A stretch of DNA of 64,000 nt from Palaemon carinicauda (Eukaryota > Arthropoda > Malacostraca > Decapoda > Palaemonidae), in contig NC_090750.1 in NCBI RefSeq assembly GCF_036898095.1, forward strand, positions 84,153,062-84,217,061, given 5' to 3'. The position numbers were made by a program, and so were the translations under genes. Below, in pieces: positions 33,983 through 46,238 of this stretch (its first letter is position 1; every line of letters begins with the position of its first letter). The notes under the pieces are model-generated. The model did no database searches. It was not told where the DNA came from and worked only from the letters and a program-made list of their open reading frames with translations.

Positions 33983-34863
33983 CATTAAAAACTAATCATA
34001 AAAAAAACACTTTAGAAATAATTATCTTTATTTTATTACTTCCAATGTCAATTACCCTCGCATTTTTTTATATATGCCGAGGAATCACGGGAAGTGCGGT
34101 AGAAAATTTTAAATTTACTGGACATTGATTTATATCAAGAGAAGGCTAATTAAAACTCACACGTTGCAGATTTGACCTTCATAACCCTGAAGACGCACAT
34201 GAATCATTCATATTGCTTGCACTGATGAGAAAATGCTTTATCTGAAGATGTTTATCATAACAGGAAGGAATATTTTAGATAAATCGAATACTAATAGATA
34301 TCCTTAAAATCAAAAGAGTACAAGAGATAAGAAAACTATGTAAAGTATACAGCCTACAGAAATTACTTTGAAATTTAATAAGGGCTATTTTCAGTGAGCC
34401 CTTTAGTTCTATATAACTTATAATGCAGTCAAGTTATTGTTTTATCTCGAAGCTTTCTTAAGTTAAAGGTGAAGTAGTGTTTTTTTATATTTTAGCTTTA
34501 TTTTATGAGGCGTTTAGTTTTTCGTGGTCTAGCTGTCTTAGATAACATGCTGATTATGATTTGTGCCTTTAGATTTTTGTGCGTGCAAGGCTGCATGCCC
34601 GGGTGTTGGTGCATAGAAATCCAGAGCCTGGGTAGGCGTACTGTACATCTTGTAGTAATAAGAAGACTGTATGAAAAATTAATTGTAGCAGATTCCGGTA
34701 GTTTTGTTGGATGAGGTTGAATATGGCAGGCGAAGAAATTGTGGTATGTGGTCGGAATAATTATTGGAGTTTATCGAACCTGTCCTTAGCTGGGTTTAGA
34801 GAGGAAAATTGTGGTTTGTAAGAAAGTCCGGTAATCATACCGAGAAAAATAGCCGGAAAATTT
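33983..34863. other. AT-rich stretch, nothing seen
   Basis: A 69-codon plus frame at 34505-34714 is Cys-rich but has no recognisable motif or homolog that I know. Confidence 0.4.
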
Positions 34864-34865
34864 GC

Positions 34866-34898
<33 letters not shown>

Positions 34899-35245
34899 TA
34901 CTTGCTAAGCTACAACCCTAGCTGGAAAAGCAGGATGCTATAAGCCCAAGGGCTCCAACAGGGAAAATAGCCTAGTGAGGAAAAGAAATAAGGAAAAACT
35001 TCAGGAAGTTTAAGACCAATAACAACATTGAAATAAACATTTCATATATAAACTATAAAAACTTTAACAAAACAAGAGGATTAGAAATAAGAAGAATAGT
35101 GTGCCCGAGTGTACCCGCAAGCAAGAGAACTCTTAACCCAAGACAGTGGAAGACCATGGTACAGAGGCTATGGCACTACCAAAGATTAGAGTACAAAGGT
35201 TTGATTTTGGAATGTCCTCCTAGAAGAGCTGCTAGGTTTTAAGTC
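34864..35245 (-). mobile_element. Retroposon family A copy with body a
   Basis: (TTA)n, then CTTGCTAAGCTACAACCCTA and AAGCCCAAGGGCTCCAACAG, continuing through the same body as 2810-3417 (GTGTGCCCGAGTGTACCCGC, GTACAGAGGCTATGGCAC) to about 35245. The 5' part is truncated. Confidence 0.82.
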
Positions 35246-35446
35246 TAAAGAGGTTTGAGATTTTTTTAGGGATGGGTAGCGGAGGAGGCCAGAAAACTGA
35301 TTTGGAATAATAAGTTAGTAGAGAATGATATTAACAGACTATTTGGGAATCACAGGATATTTGAAGTTTTGTTTTTGAAAATTAAGTGATCATCAGGTCA
35401 CGAAATGATAGATGATATATTGGTATACCAGTAAGGAAGTTGACAA

Positions 35447-35731
35447 AGTTTAACGGTCGTACTTGATTGGTAGAGGCAAGGGACATGACAGTGTCGTAGA
35501 TTCTTTGATACTGACCATCTATACATATGATCAGCGTCCAAGGCCCCCTCTCCAAGCTAGGACCAGGGAGGACCAGGCAATGATAGCTGATGACCCGGCA
35601 GGCAGACCTATAGGCTCCCTTAACCCCACCCATCCCTAAGCTCATATGGAGAGCAAGGTTACAGGCACTACTAGAAACTAGCGTTCTTGAGCGGGCCATG
35701 GACGTTCCAATTGTCTACCACGATCGTGTGG
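35447..35731 (-). mobile_element. tRNA-headed SINE, family B (inverted, head deleted)
   Basis: On the minus strand this matches the SINE at 54330-54638: CTGGTCCTAGCTTGGAG, GGACGCTGATCATATGTATA and CCTTGCCTCTACCAATCAAG. The A-box-like GTGGTAGACAATTGG is present near 35710-35725, but the B box and the part before it are missing between GCCCGCTCAAG and the A-box side. Confidence 0.75.
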
Positions 35732-36804
35732 TATTGGAAAATATTTACTCCTTGACCTTTGTCAATACTTAGTCGCAGAAAGAAATTGCTAAATGTATGC
35801 ATGTTTATAAATTTTACATATGATTTATATATCACATATAGAGAAATAGATAGATAGATAGATAATGAACAAAGTTTTCTTCTACTCTAATTAATTATTA
35901 GGGAGGTGTTTGTAACAAGGATAAGGATATCTTATTGGCTTTTTATACCGGTAATTTTATATCACCGTCTTTTTTATTATAACAATTTGTTTCGTAACTC
36001 TTGCTTATTTGTTTTACATCCATGAGAGATTATTAGAAGCATGGGACACTTTTTTGAAGAAAATTACAGTATAATGTCGGGTTTAATAAAAATTCTATAT
36101 TAGGGTAAAATTCGATAATGGCAAGATTAAAAACTTATATTTCTTATATTTGTATGGGCTAAAACATTACTATATCCAAAGAAGTAGTGAAGAAAAAATG
36201 GAGCAATATGAAGAGAAAAAGAAACCTAAATTCGATTTGAAATACCATTCAGACTCGTTTTCAGAGAGCACCCTTCGACCTCCCTCCCTACCCTTACCCG
36301 TCCCATCTGGCACTACCCACGCCCCAACCCTGTGTCCCTCATAGACACCCAGGCATCCCCGAGCTTCCTGCCGTAACCGAATTCGGACTCTCCCATTACG
36401 GCCACCTTTTCCCACATACCGATCACTTTCCACGACCAGCGTTCGGATACCATGTAGCAAAAGCCGGCCATTGACAGACGATGATTAGTGGAATGGGATT
36501 GGAGCAATCTGGGAAATCCAATCTCTTTCGACGACTCCAGAATTCTGTTAAACTAATTAGCGAATCTAATTAAGTGATGGAGAAAAGGTATAAGGACTGT
36601 GTCATCATCATGCAACGAGACAAGGCAAAGGTGGGCTTGTAGCTCATGAGGGAATGAAGAGTGGTTTTATCTTGGGGTTTTTGTTATGTTCATCCGATGA
36701 TCCTGGTGGTTTATTAAGGAGCATTTTGGGTGTTGTTCTTTCCCCTTCACTTGAGGTTAGTATGAAGTATTTTGTCATATTTAGCTTACTCCTAAATATC
36801 AGTA

Positions 36805-36807
<3 letters not shown>
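35732..36807. other. Non-coding stretch
   Basis: A 64-codon plus frame and two minus frames overlap at 36150-36507 with no recognisable domain. Short GATA run near 35850. Confidence 0.4.

Positions 36808-36875
<68 letters not shown>
36808..36875. repeat. (CT)n then (TA)n
   Basis: CT run passing directly into TA run. Confidence 0.96.
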
Positions 36876-36876
<1 letters not shown>

Positions 36877-36948
36877 AATATAAAGAGCTGGGCTCAGGAT
36901 GCGTTTATACAATATCATCATTTGTTATTCGTGTGTCCTTTACAAATA

Positions 36949-36950
<2 letters not shown>

Positions 36951-36993
<43 letters not shown>

Positions 36994-37160
36994 TTGCTAA
37001 GCTACAACCCTAGTTGGAAAAGCAGAATGCTATAAGCCCAGGGGTCCCATCAGGGAAAATATTTTATGAACAGTAATATCAGCTAGATAAATATTTCCAA
37101 TATAAACTATAAAAACTTCAACAAAACAAGAGAAAGAGAAACCAGATTGAATACACGGTT
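36951..37160 (-). mobile_element. Retroposon family A copy
   Basis: (ATT)n followed by CTTGCTAAGCTACAACCCTA and AAGCCCAGGGGTCCCATCAG, then a truncated body with TATAAACTATAAAAACTTCA as in other copies. Confidence 0.8.
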
Positions 37161-37656
37161 GTTCCAATCTAGTCAAGGCGGATTTATAAGTTTTGCACTT
37201 TATATAATTATGTAGGTTGAAAATTAGCCTTAGCCAAAATTATAGTTATTCATTGGTTTATATTCCTGTATTTTTAGTATGAGAAATACCAAAGTAAAAT
37301 GTTAAGCGTTTGACATTTCTTCCGGCACTAGAACATTGAGCAGGCTGATTATTATAGATTATTCATGTTGCTTCACGGACGTAATTCTTTTGAAAATCTT
37401 TTCTTTCAGCACACACGATGTGCTGTCTTGAGTCGAAGGCAAGGCTTAAATATAAGAATATTTTCCGTGACTTACCTTATGGTTAAAGTTTTATTTGATG
37501 AACAAAACTTAATTTAGATCATAAATAAAGCCCTGGACCGTTTATTTAGTGTACATTAAGTTTAGTTAGAACAAAATGTGCAACTTTTTGAGGATTTTTT
37601 TATTACTCCAGCAGGTACTTTAAAAAGCCTTTGGTATTAATGCCATTGGATAAAAT
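37161..37656. other. AT-rich stretch, nothing seen
   Basis: No gene or repeat family recognised. Confidence 0.4.
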
Positions 37657-37998
37657 TTTTTCGTATGTTATGCAATTATATTGATGAATGTTTTCGTATG
37701 TTATACAACTGTATTGATAAAGGTTTTTCGTAAGTTATGCAACTATTGATAAATATTTTTCGTATGTTATGCAACTGTATTGATAAATGGTTTTTTGTAT
37801 GTCATGCAGCTGTATTGATAAATGTTTTTGTATGCTATGCAACTGTATTGATGAATGTTTTTTCGTATTTTATGTTACGCAACTGTATTGATAAATGTTT
37901 TTCGTATGCTATGCAACTGCATTGATGAATGTTTTTCGTATGCTATGCAACTGTATTGATGAATGTTTTTCGTACGTTATGTTATGCAATTGTGTCGA
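37657..37998. repeat. Minisatellite, unit about 34 bp
   Basis: About ten copies of CGTATGTTATGCAACTGTAT plus TGATGAATGTTTTT with small length changes. Overlapping frames such as MLCNCIDKWFF are by-products. Confidence 0.92.
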
Positions 37999-38776
37999 TT
38001 CCTCTCTATTCCATCTTGAATACTCATTTACGGACACAGAACAGACGAACAGACTCTGGCTTCCAGATTCCCATCAAACCAGTTGATTATTCCAGTCACC
38101 TCGGAATCTGAATCACTCGATAATTCCTCATCAGTTCCCATTAATCCTCGTTAATTCTCGCCTTTGGTGCATCAACTGATTTGGTCATTAAATATGCAGA
38201 AGTCAATTCCGTGGACCAAGGAAGCCCTTCAAGCCTCCACTCGATGGCTCTCCCTCGACGGAGTCCTTCTGCCTCTTGGAGGCCTGGAGGGACTGGAAGG
38301 AAGTCCTCCTCCTCCTCCTCCTCCTCCTCCTCCTCCTCCTCCTCCTCCGTGATTCGTCAATTAATTGGATGATCCCGGAAGGTCTTCTTCTCTTCCTTCC
38401 CCTTTCTTCCCTCCAAAGGAAATTAGGAAACGATGCTTCTCCCTAATTCTCTCACTTCTCCAGTGATCAGCAATTCTGTTGGCAAAGGGAGGAAAAAATA
38501 TCGCCAAAGGACGTTCTGTGTTCTGTGTTCTTGTGCTGAAATAGAATTCTAATCTCGATCACACTTATTATGTACATATTGTGTATTGAGTGGGTGGCTG
38601 GGAAAAATCTACTGTCAGATTTTGTATCTGATTAAGTCTCCTGAAATTACAGTCTTGGCTGCAGTGAGGGGGGATTTTGAATGGGAGAAAGATCCAATAA
38701 GGATCGAATTAAAGTACTCGAATGAATGCAGTAGAGCTTCGTCTAGAATTTATGGAAAATTAATATTTCGAAATAT

Positions 38777-38778
<2 letters not shown>
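37999..38778. other. Low-copy-looking stretch with a (CCT)n run
   Basis: Repeat-free apart from (CCT)n at 38305-38348. Frames of 62-63 codons enter the run as poly-Pro or poly-Ser. No splice or start evidence for a gene. Confidence 0.4.

Positions 38779-38824
<46 letters not shown>
38779..38824. repeat. (CT)n microsatellite
   Basis: Uninterrupted CT run. Confidence 0.97.
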
Positions 38825-38825
<1 letters not shown>

Positions 38826-39144
38826 GTCTACAAAGGTTGTCTGTAGAGTGATAATCTAATAATTTTACTAAAACCCATCAGTGTGAGGCAGAAATTGAGG
38901 GTTAGGGAAATTAAGATGTAAGAAATATAACACTTGAATATTCAATTAAAGGTATATAAGAGATGGGATACCCAATAATGAGAATGCTCAAGGTGTCGGC
39001 ATCTGTTTAGTGACTAAGCCAGGTATGTCTGAGCCTTTTAAATTCGTAAAATCGACGTTTTACATCCTTTAAGGCTATACTAGCTGATATTAAACAATCA
39101 TAGAGTTTGGGTTATAATAAATTGCTGCAAGCTCTTCGATGATG

Positions 39145-39420
39145 TAGTTACAGTATTAATAGTCTCCATAGTTACATTATTAATAGTCTCCATAGTTACA
39201 TTATTAATAGTCTCCATAGTCAAAATATTGATAGTCTCCATAGTCACAATATCAATAGTCGTCATAGTTACAATATTAATAATCTCCATAGTTACAATAC
39301 TTATAGTCTCCATAGTTCCAATATTAAGTCTCCATGGTCTCCATAGTCACAATATTGTCTCGATAGTCACAATATTAATAGTCTCCATAGTTACAATATT
39401 AATAGTCTACATAGTTGCCA
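39145..39420. repeat. 24-bp minisatellite
   Basis: About eleven copies of ATAGTCTCCATAGTTACAAT plus ATTA, the first ones nearly exact and later ones with deletions. A period of 24 keeps frames open on both strands (for example VSIVTILI repeats). Confidence 0.93.
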
Positions 39421-39431
39421 TCGCATGTTTT

Positions 39432-39890
39432 AGTTATTTTGGACTTTTGTGACATTCTTGCTCACAACTGCTTGCATATATGATCGGATAAACTTTACTT
39501 GCATTCACCTCGGCTCTCTGTTAGCACCTAACAACCTCTTGTTTTAGTTTGTTTGAATTTGTGACATTCTTGCTTGCAACTGCTTGTATATAAGCTCGTT
39601 ATCTGTTGAATAAACTTGACTTGCATTACCCTTGTCTCTCGGTTGGCACCCAACAACCTCTTCATTTAGTTTGTTTGAATTTGTGGCATTCTTGCTCGCA
39701 ACTGCTTGTATATGAGCTCGTTATCTGTTGAATAAACTTGACTTTCATTTACCTCGCCTCTCTGTTAGCACCTCTCTTGTTTTAGTTTGTCTGAATTTAT
39801 GACATTCTTGCTTGCAACTGCTTGTATATAAGCTCCTTATCTGTTGAATAAACTTGACTTTCATTCACTTCGCCTCTCTGCTAGCACCTA
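39432..39890 (+). repeat. LTR-like segment in four tandem copies
   Basis: Four copies of a unit of about 115-123 bp: TTGTGACATTCTTGCTTGCA, ACTGCTTGTATATAAGCTCG, TTATCTGTTGAATAAACTTG, then CTCTCTGTTAGCACCTAACA. In the second copy TATATAAG is at 39587-39594 and AATAAA at 39609-39614. The order TATA, short gap, AATAAA, then a CA-ending block is typical of retroelement LTRs. No adjacent pol or second LTR found. Confidence 0.7.
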
Positions 39891-40289
39891 ACTACCACTT
39901 CGCGCAATTCTGTACCGAGGAAGCACCAAGTAGGCTCCCTATTATCCATAGAAGTCATAACATATAAATGGCAGGTTTTTATGGTTCTTCAAATCGCTGT
40001 TTCATGTCAAAAGCATCTCTCTTGTTGGGTTTTAAAGTGTCGTTTTATTGAGCTCATTTCGCGTTCTGTTCTCGCCTTTTTCACGACTTGGGCCGTAAGG
40101 TGTTCCCATAAAATTGTAGCTGTTGAGGGTTATGGAAAGTAAATTACCTCTGTATGGGATTTTCATATTAATGCCTGATGTAAAAATTCTCGCTTTGTTA
40201 CAGTGAAGTAGAGATCAAGTAAAATTAAAGTAGAATACTATTAAAAATGCAAATTAGGGGTAGACTTGAGTTCATTTATATTATTAATA
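39891..40289. other. Non-coding stretch
   Basis: Nothing recognised. Confidence 0.4.
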
Positions 40290-40411
40290 TCACTATATAT
40301 ATATATATATATATGTGTGTATATCTATATATATATATATATATATATGTATATGTATGTATATATATGTATATATATATATATATATATACACATACAT
40401 ACATATAAACA

Positions 40412-40445
<34 letters not shown>

Positions 40446-40452
40446 ATATATT
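40290..40452. repeat. (TA)n/(TG)n block
   Basis: TA tracts with TG and CA islands. YIYI frames are artefacts. Confidence 0.93.
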
Positions 40453-42214
40453 GTGTGTGTGAATTTTGTTTCTTCACGGGTGCCACCAAGAGAATTTAAA
40501 ATTTTCTTGTCTCCGCAAGTCCCTAGAAAAGAGCGATAACTATGGACGTGGTGAACGTGACTCAAAATAAGTTTGATTATACTTAAACCGTCTTTCGTAA
40601 AGAGGGTTTCTAGTTAAAAAAACAAAACGCTTCGAATTATTTTTTGCCAAATTGATTTCCTCGAGATTTTGATTTGATACAGTGTTTAAAGAATTTTATT
40701 TTAATTGATTATTGGTTTTACTATCATCTTGTTGAACGTCACTTAAGATTTACCAATTCTTGTACCAATTCGTAAGTCCTATTCATCGTTTCTGGTTGTC
40801 ATTCGGAAGATAGTGGAGTGGGTCCTTTCTTTTTATCATGTATGGAGAACAGAAAAAGTAGCCACGTTGTAAAGGCTATGGTAAATATTTCTTATATGCC
40901 CGTTGAATGTTTAGAAAAAAACGGCTTATACACAGGCATTGTGTTTTTAAACCTATAGGTCGTTACCTTAGTATAATGCACAGCCTAACACTACTACTTT
41001 GCTTACGGATAAAGAAAATTCCCTTTTCCTTGCTGTTCCACAATAATGTTGATGACATTTGTTGGACTTATCATTTCACATGTTGTCACGTACATTTCTA
41101 ATGCTTTGTTTCATAGAAATCTATAATCTGTCACTTATTTGTTTGTGACACTGTTTACTACAAGCTCCGCATTGTGAGGAGGCTCCTTCGGGACATGTCC
41201 TGCCTCAAGGAATCTGAATAAGGGATACCACAAGACGAGGGAGTGGAAACAGGAGTGTGATGATTATTGTATATTCATCGATATTCACATCTTGGCTGCG
41301 ACTGCTCTGTATTATCGATTTTCCAGTACTGTGGTATAACGTACTGTGCATCCGCGTGTGCTGGAAGCTTGTGTATAAGCTTCCAGACGTTCGGATGAAG
41401 AATAGATTTCCAGTCATGGAAACAGAATTCATACATTTTTTATTTACTTTACTCGTTTGTGCTCGTTTACCTTAGTTTACAGGATATATGGTGAAAGTTC
41501 TGATAATTTGAATTCGTCCTGTTGTTCGTATAGGTCTAATTATAGACTGCTAGTTTAATAGCCCTCGCCCGGAGATGAGCTCCAGGCAATCTGGGTGTGT
41601 ATGTGACCATATAGACCTTGGTGTGACCCAATATTCATCTTGTGCGTAGGATATCGATAGGCGTTTTATACCTTAGGTTAAGAAACTTACTATATTATAG
41701 GGTGATGTTTGATATACTGCATATTCCATGCCTTCATGGCCGCTAAGGTGCGAGGGACGGCGGGCAATGTTCATGACTTTTTCCCGAAGTTGTGTTAGTC
41801 CTTAAAAGGATCACTCCAATGTAATTTACGAGCATTTAACAGGTTCATTGTCTTATCGGATAAAACTAATTCTAGAATAATTGTATTTATTCATCTTATT
41901 AAATTTATAGTCTTCATAAGAGAAAATAAATGATACACAATCAGTATGTCTTCTGCATGAAATAATCTGGGAATGTCCGGTCATTAAGAGTAATATACTG
42001 TCATTTGTTTTATTTTTATCTCGAAGACTGGGCAAATGAGTTTTCCTCAAGTTTAAGTTGCGTGTATATATATAATCTTGATGGTATGTTATTGAAGGAA
42101 CATGGAGATATTTAAATTATTTTAACTATCCTTTGACACTTTCCATTTCAGGGTTTCCAAATTAGAATCCTGGTTTATAGTTTTCCCCGCAAATATAAAT
42201 GTATTGATTGATAG
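40453..42214. other. Region without recognisable features
   Basis: About 1.75 kb, mixed composition, largely repeat-free. Frames of 64-75 codons exist on both strands (40907-41101, 41205-41475) without recognisable motifs. A host intron or intergenic DNA is likely. Confidence 0.4.
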
Positions 42215-42487
42215 AGTTCTCTTGCTTTAGGGCACACTCAGGCACACAATTCTATCTGTTTCTCCCTCTTGTTTTTTGTAAGTTTTTATTGTTTATATGA
42301 AAGGTTTATTTCAGTGGTACTGTTCTTAAAATATTTTATTTTAATTGTTCATTACATCTCTTGTCGTTTATTTCTTTCCGTCCTTTCCTCACTGGGCTAT
42401 TTTCCCTGTTGGAATCCTTGGGCTTATATCTTCCTGCTTTTCCAGATAGAGTTGTAGCTTAGATAATGATGATGATGATGATGATGA
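42215..42487 (+). mobile_element. Retroposon family A copy with body a
   Basis: TCTTGCTTTAGGGCACACTC at the start, the TATTTTATTTTAAT stretch, then CCTCACTGGGCTATTTTCCC, CTTGGGCTTATATCTTCCTG and GTTGTAGCTTAG, with a (GAT)n rather than (AAT)n tail. Confidence 0.82.
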
Positions 42488-42814
42488 TTTATATGCCCAT
42501 ATTCGGCCTTGACATAGAGATATCATTTACATATTCTCTGAAAATAGAATTTGATATAGAAAGGCGCTACCTATTAACATTATATTAACATTTCATAGAC
42601 AATTTATTATCCTTTTTTATAATGTTTGTCATCAACGTTCTTGAAAACCGAATTTACGATATTGTTCATCTTTTTACTAAATTAGGAGCTTGAAAATGAC
42701 TAGTTCCCGACGTAAAGCCTCGTTATCATAATATATACACAAAGCCATCATGGGCGGGGGGCCAAACCTAGTTTCTGTTCTTGATCAAAATTCGCTAGCG
42801 GAGGCAGAATATCA

Positions 42815-42817
<3 letters not shown>
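42488..42817. other. Short non-coding stretch
   Basis: Nothing recognised. Confidence 0.4.

Positions 42818-42860
<43 letters not shown>
42818..42860. repeat. (GA)n microsatellite
   Basis: Uninterrupted GA run. Confidence 0.97.
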
Positions 42861-42863
<3 letters not shown>

Positions 42864-43152
42864 TTTATTCTGTGTGGCTTATTTTATTTAAATTTTCACT
42901 TTATTTCAAACGCGAAATTTGAAATAGGAGCTTAGTTTTTTCTAAATCGTTATTATCAAAGCATTACAAGTTGTAACTTACCTTTAATTATTTTGCAATG
43001 GGAAAATCTACCTAAAAACGTTGGTGATGACTATAATGATGATAATGTTTATTTCTCCTTAAAGACGCCAATGATAAATTGAGAAGTTGGTCAGTTTGTT
43101 GACGGATGAATATTTTGTTGAAACTATTTTCTATTGTCATTGCTTGCGATTT

Positions 43153-43154
<2 letters not shown>

Positions 43155-43192
<38 letters not shown>
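43155..43192. repeat. (CT)n microsatellite
   Basis: Uninterrupted CT run. Confidence 0.97.
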
Positions 43193-43194
<2 letters not shown>

Positions 43195-43466
43195 CATCGT
43201 CTCAAGTTATTTCCATACGCTCTTATAGCCGAACGAGAGCTGGTTTATGTCACAATATATGAAACATGAGAAAAAGAATGTCCCCTAAACAAGCCCCGAG
43301 GAAGTTTTTGGGTTTTATCGTATAGGCCGTAGATGGCGGACTCATTTAGTGGATTTTCATGAGTATCTAAGATGGCGTTGCCTCGGAAGATGTACGTGAT
43401 TGGTCTCCTTCATTACGCCATGAAATATTTATTATACGTGTAAGGCTAGGGAGCGTAGGTTCCATA

Positions 43467-43612
43467 CGAGCAAGGACTCTTGATATTCCTTTCCCTGGAG
43501 ATTTTATGGATGTCCTATACGCTGGATGACGTCCTCTTTAGCAAGGACTCTGATATTCCTTTCCCCTGGAGATTTTATGAATGTCTTATATGCTAGAGGA
43601 CGTCCTCTTTAG
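43467..43612. repeat. 71-bp tandem duplicate
   Basis: AGCAAGGACTCTTGATATTC, CTTTCCCTGGAGATTTTATG and GATGACGTCCTCTTTAGC occur twice in a row with few changes. Confidence 0.88.
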
Positions 43613-43704
43613 CTTGATATATGTTATTTGGAATGGCTCGTATGGAATGAGGGAAATGGTCTTATTCACCAGGACATGATGGTTAGAGAGATTTCAACAT
43701 TAAA

Positions 43705-43800
43705 ATAGTTTTCGTTGAAATACTGTCTTTGTTCATTGATTTATTGTCTTTGTTCATTGAAATATTGTCTTGGCTCATTGAAATAGTGTCTTTGGAATTG
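43705..43800. repeat. 25-bp minisatellite, four copies
   Basis: TTGAAATACTGTCTTTGTTC-type unit repeated with variants (GATTTATTGTC, GAAATATTGTC, GAAATAGTGTC). Confidence 0.85.
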
Positions 43801-45764
43801 TATTAAAGCACGTATGTTTTAATTTAAACGAGAACAGCACAACTGATCCAAGGGGCATTTTCCTCTTGTATTATAAGCGTTAACACTTGGAGTATGGTTA
43901 ATCTGTATGTTCTTCATATAACGAAATCCGCTTCTTAATAGAATGGGCTGTATCACTTCATTATGGTTTTCATAAGTGATCAGCTACTTACCTCTAAACA
44001 TTACTGATGCTACACCCATCAACGAAAAGATGTTGCAGATGATCAGTTTGGAGAAGGCGCATCAGGCAACCGACCCATTTATGTAGGGATAACGGTTGGA
44101 AAGAATTTTCTATTGACCCTAAGGATATGCCTTAGAAAGGGGTGTTTTATAGTATCCTGTAGTAGTTAGTTCCTTGCCAACGGAATTTGAACAAAAGTTC
44201 TGCTGTTGGTGGAAAATTATGTCTTCTTTGTTTGTGCTCGTTTAAAATCATTTATCTTCACTTTGGCACCGGTATGAACAAAATTTTAGGTGCAAAGTTT
44301 AGTCATATAATAATTCTTCTGATTCAAGGAAACGATAACGTCTAACGCTTTGCACGCCACAGAAATTACATTTTTATTCATGATAAATACGCAGATAGAT
44401 TTCAAAGATAAACCAAAAGAGCAAGGTTCGCATTCTATTTTCCAATTCTCTATTTTTTTTTTCTTTTTGTGTTGGAAAGGTTACCGACGAAAGATTTGAA
44501 GCCGATCTCTGGCGTAGAAACCAGCCTTTAGGAATGATAAATATTTAAGATTTGATGTGAATATTTTGGTTTACTATCATGATACGTATTTTTGATAATG
44601 TTACATGTGTGTGATAGCGAGTGGTAGCGTTGTCATTTTTTTGTTGACGGCCAAGTTCTGCTAGCTATTTTTGATTGATAAAATGTCTTTACGGATGAGA
44701 GAAATAACGATCACCTTTTGCATGTGAGCAAAGCCTTGGCCGATATAAATGAATAGGTAGGTGTAGGCTGGAAAGTGGAAGTCAAAATGGAAATGATGGT
44801 GGAAGGATTGCCTTATTGTTATGAATAAACTTAGTAAATTGGCTGCTCTGAAACGGACGTTTTAAACGTTCAGGTTGCTTCCACAAAGATCTATTTTGGA
44901 GCATATAAATATCTATATTGGATCATAAGAAGGTCTTTAAGATTTATCATCCTTCTGTTGGATAGAATCTAAATGGTGATAGATAGTAGGTTAACAGCAT
45001 CTCATAAATTAAAGTATAAGTACATTATGAATTGAAATCGACTAGCTTTAATTGAAAAGTACGTAAATGACTTAAAGAAGAGATATATGCTTTTAACAAA
45101 GAAGGTTGAGAATGAGTCTTGGTTAGACGCCGTCGTCAAAAAAAAAAAAAAAAAAAAAATCTATGGGGTTAGGACAAGGGGTTAATGACCTCGCCCCAAA
45201 AGTGATTTTCTGAAAGATAAAAAGAATAACACCCACTGGTACTACCCTCTCTAATAAACGCATGTAGTGAACTAGAGAAAATTAATTTTCTACGTTAATT
45301 ACAGAAATGCAAACAGACATATGAGATTAAAATTTTGCTTATTTATTTTATCTTTTTTATTATGTGACGGATTGTTTAAATACAAATCTGACTTCTGAGG
45401 AACTTTAGAGGAACTAAAAACAAATTATGAACATCTTTTGAAAGAATCAAATCATCATCATCCCCTCTCTTCCTTCTAAGTGACGCAAGTGACCTTGGGG
45501 GAACCCGACGGGCGAGGTCAGAGGTCACGAGCCAACACCTTTCTTTTGCATCATGATTTAGCCATTAAAGTAGATTCCATACCTTATTATAGACGGCATA
45601 ATGATATCACAGAGTGACTCACGACTTTAAAGATCGGGTCCATGATATGTTAATTGCATGGCTGGTGTGGTATAATTTCCCCTTGCTTATACCCTCTGAG
45701 ATAAGTAGAATAAGTGAAAATTAGATTGTTTTTACATGCGTATGATGCAGTCGTATGAGATTCA
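43801..45764. other. Region without a recognised gene
   Basis: About 2 kb. It holds an A-run at 45139-45160 and, at 45515-45527, AGGTCAGAGGTCA, a perfect one-base-spaced direct repeat outside any family D element. No exon seen. Confidence 0.4.
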
Positions 45765-45990
45765 ATCACGTATATAAATAGTGTTCTGAAGTATTTTCTA
45801 ACTTTACCTTTTTATTTTGAAGATGAAATTTATCCTATAGATACAATCACTTATATAAATATTTCTCCAAAGTATTTTATAAGTATACCTTTTTATTTTC
45901 AAGATAAAATCCATCCTATAGATACAATCACTTATATAAACATTTCTCCAAAGTATTTTATAAGTATACCTTTTTATTTTGAAGATAAAT
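45765..45990. repeat. 81-bp minisatellite, about 2.7 copies
   Basis: ACCTTTTTATTTT recurs at 45806, 45887 and 45968, so the period is 81 bp, with TCCTATAGATACAATCACTT and CTCCAAAGTATTTTATAAGT between. Being a multiple of three, it leaves a minus frame open (DCIYRMDFIFKIKRY repeats). Confidence 0.9.
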
Positions 45991-46180
45991 TCCATTTAGG
46001 ATAATTATTGCTAGTCTTGGGTGTGTTTGAGTAACCGAGTATTTATAGGTGGGATGGTCATTTCCGAATGTAACTGAAATGTCTGGAGCGAGGGCAAAGG
46101 TCAAGCTATTTTCGTGTTGAATTGCAGTTTTTATGCTCAGGTTTGCTATGAATTGGCCCGTCATTGAAGGGGATTCCCGA

Positions 46181-46185
<5 letters not shown>

Positions 46186-46233
<48 letters not shown>
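46186..46233. repeat. (GA)n microsatellite
   Basis: Uninterrupted GA run. Confidence 0.97.

Positions 46234-46238
<5 letters not shown>

Noticed and set aside
41120..41222. Possible terminal exon reading LRIVRRLLRDMSCLKESE
   Set aside because: The upstream AG lacks a good pyrimidine tract and the frame is short. Not distinguishable from chance.
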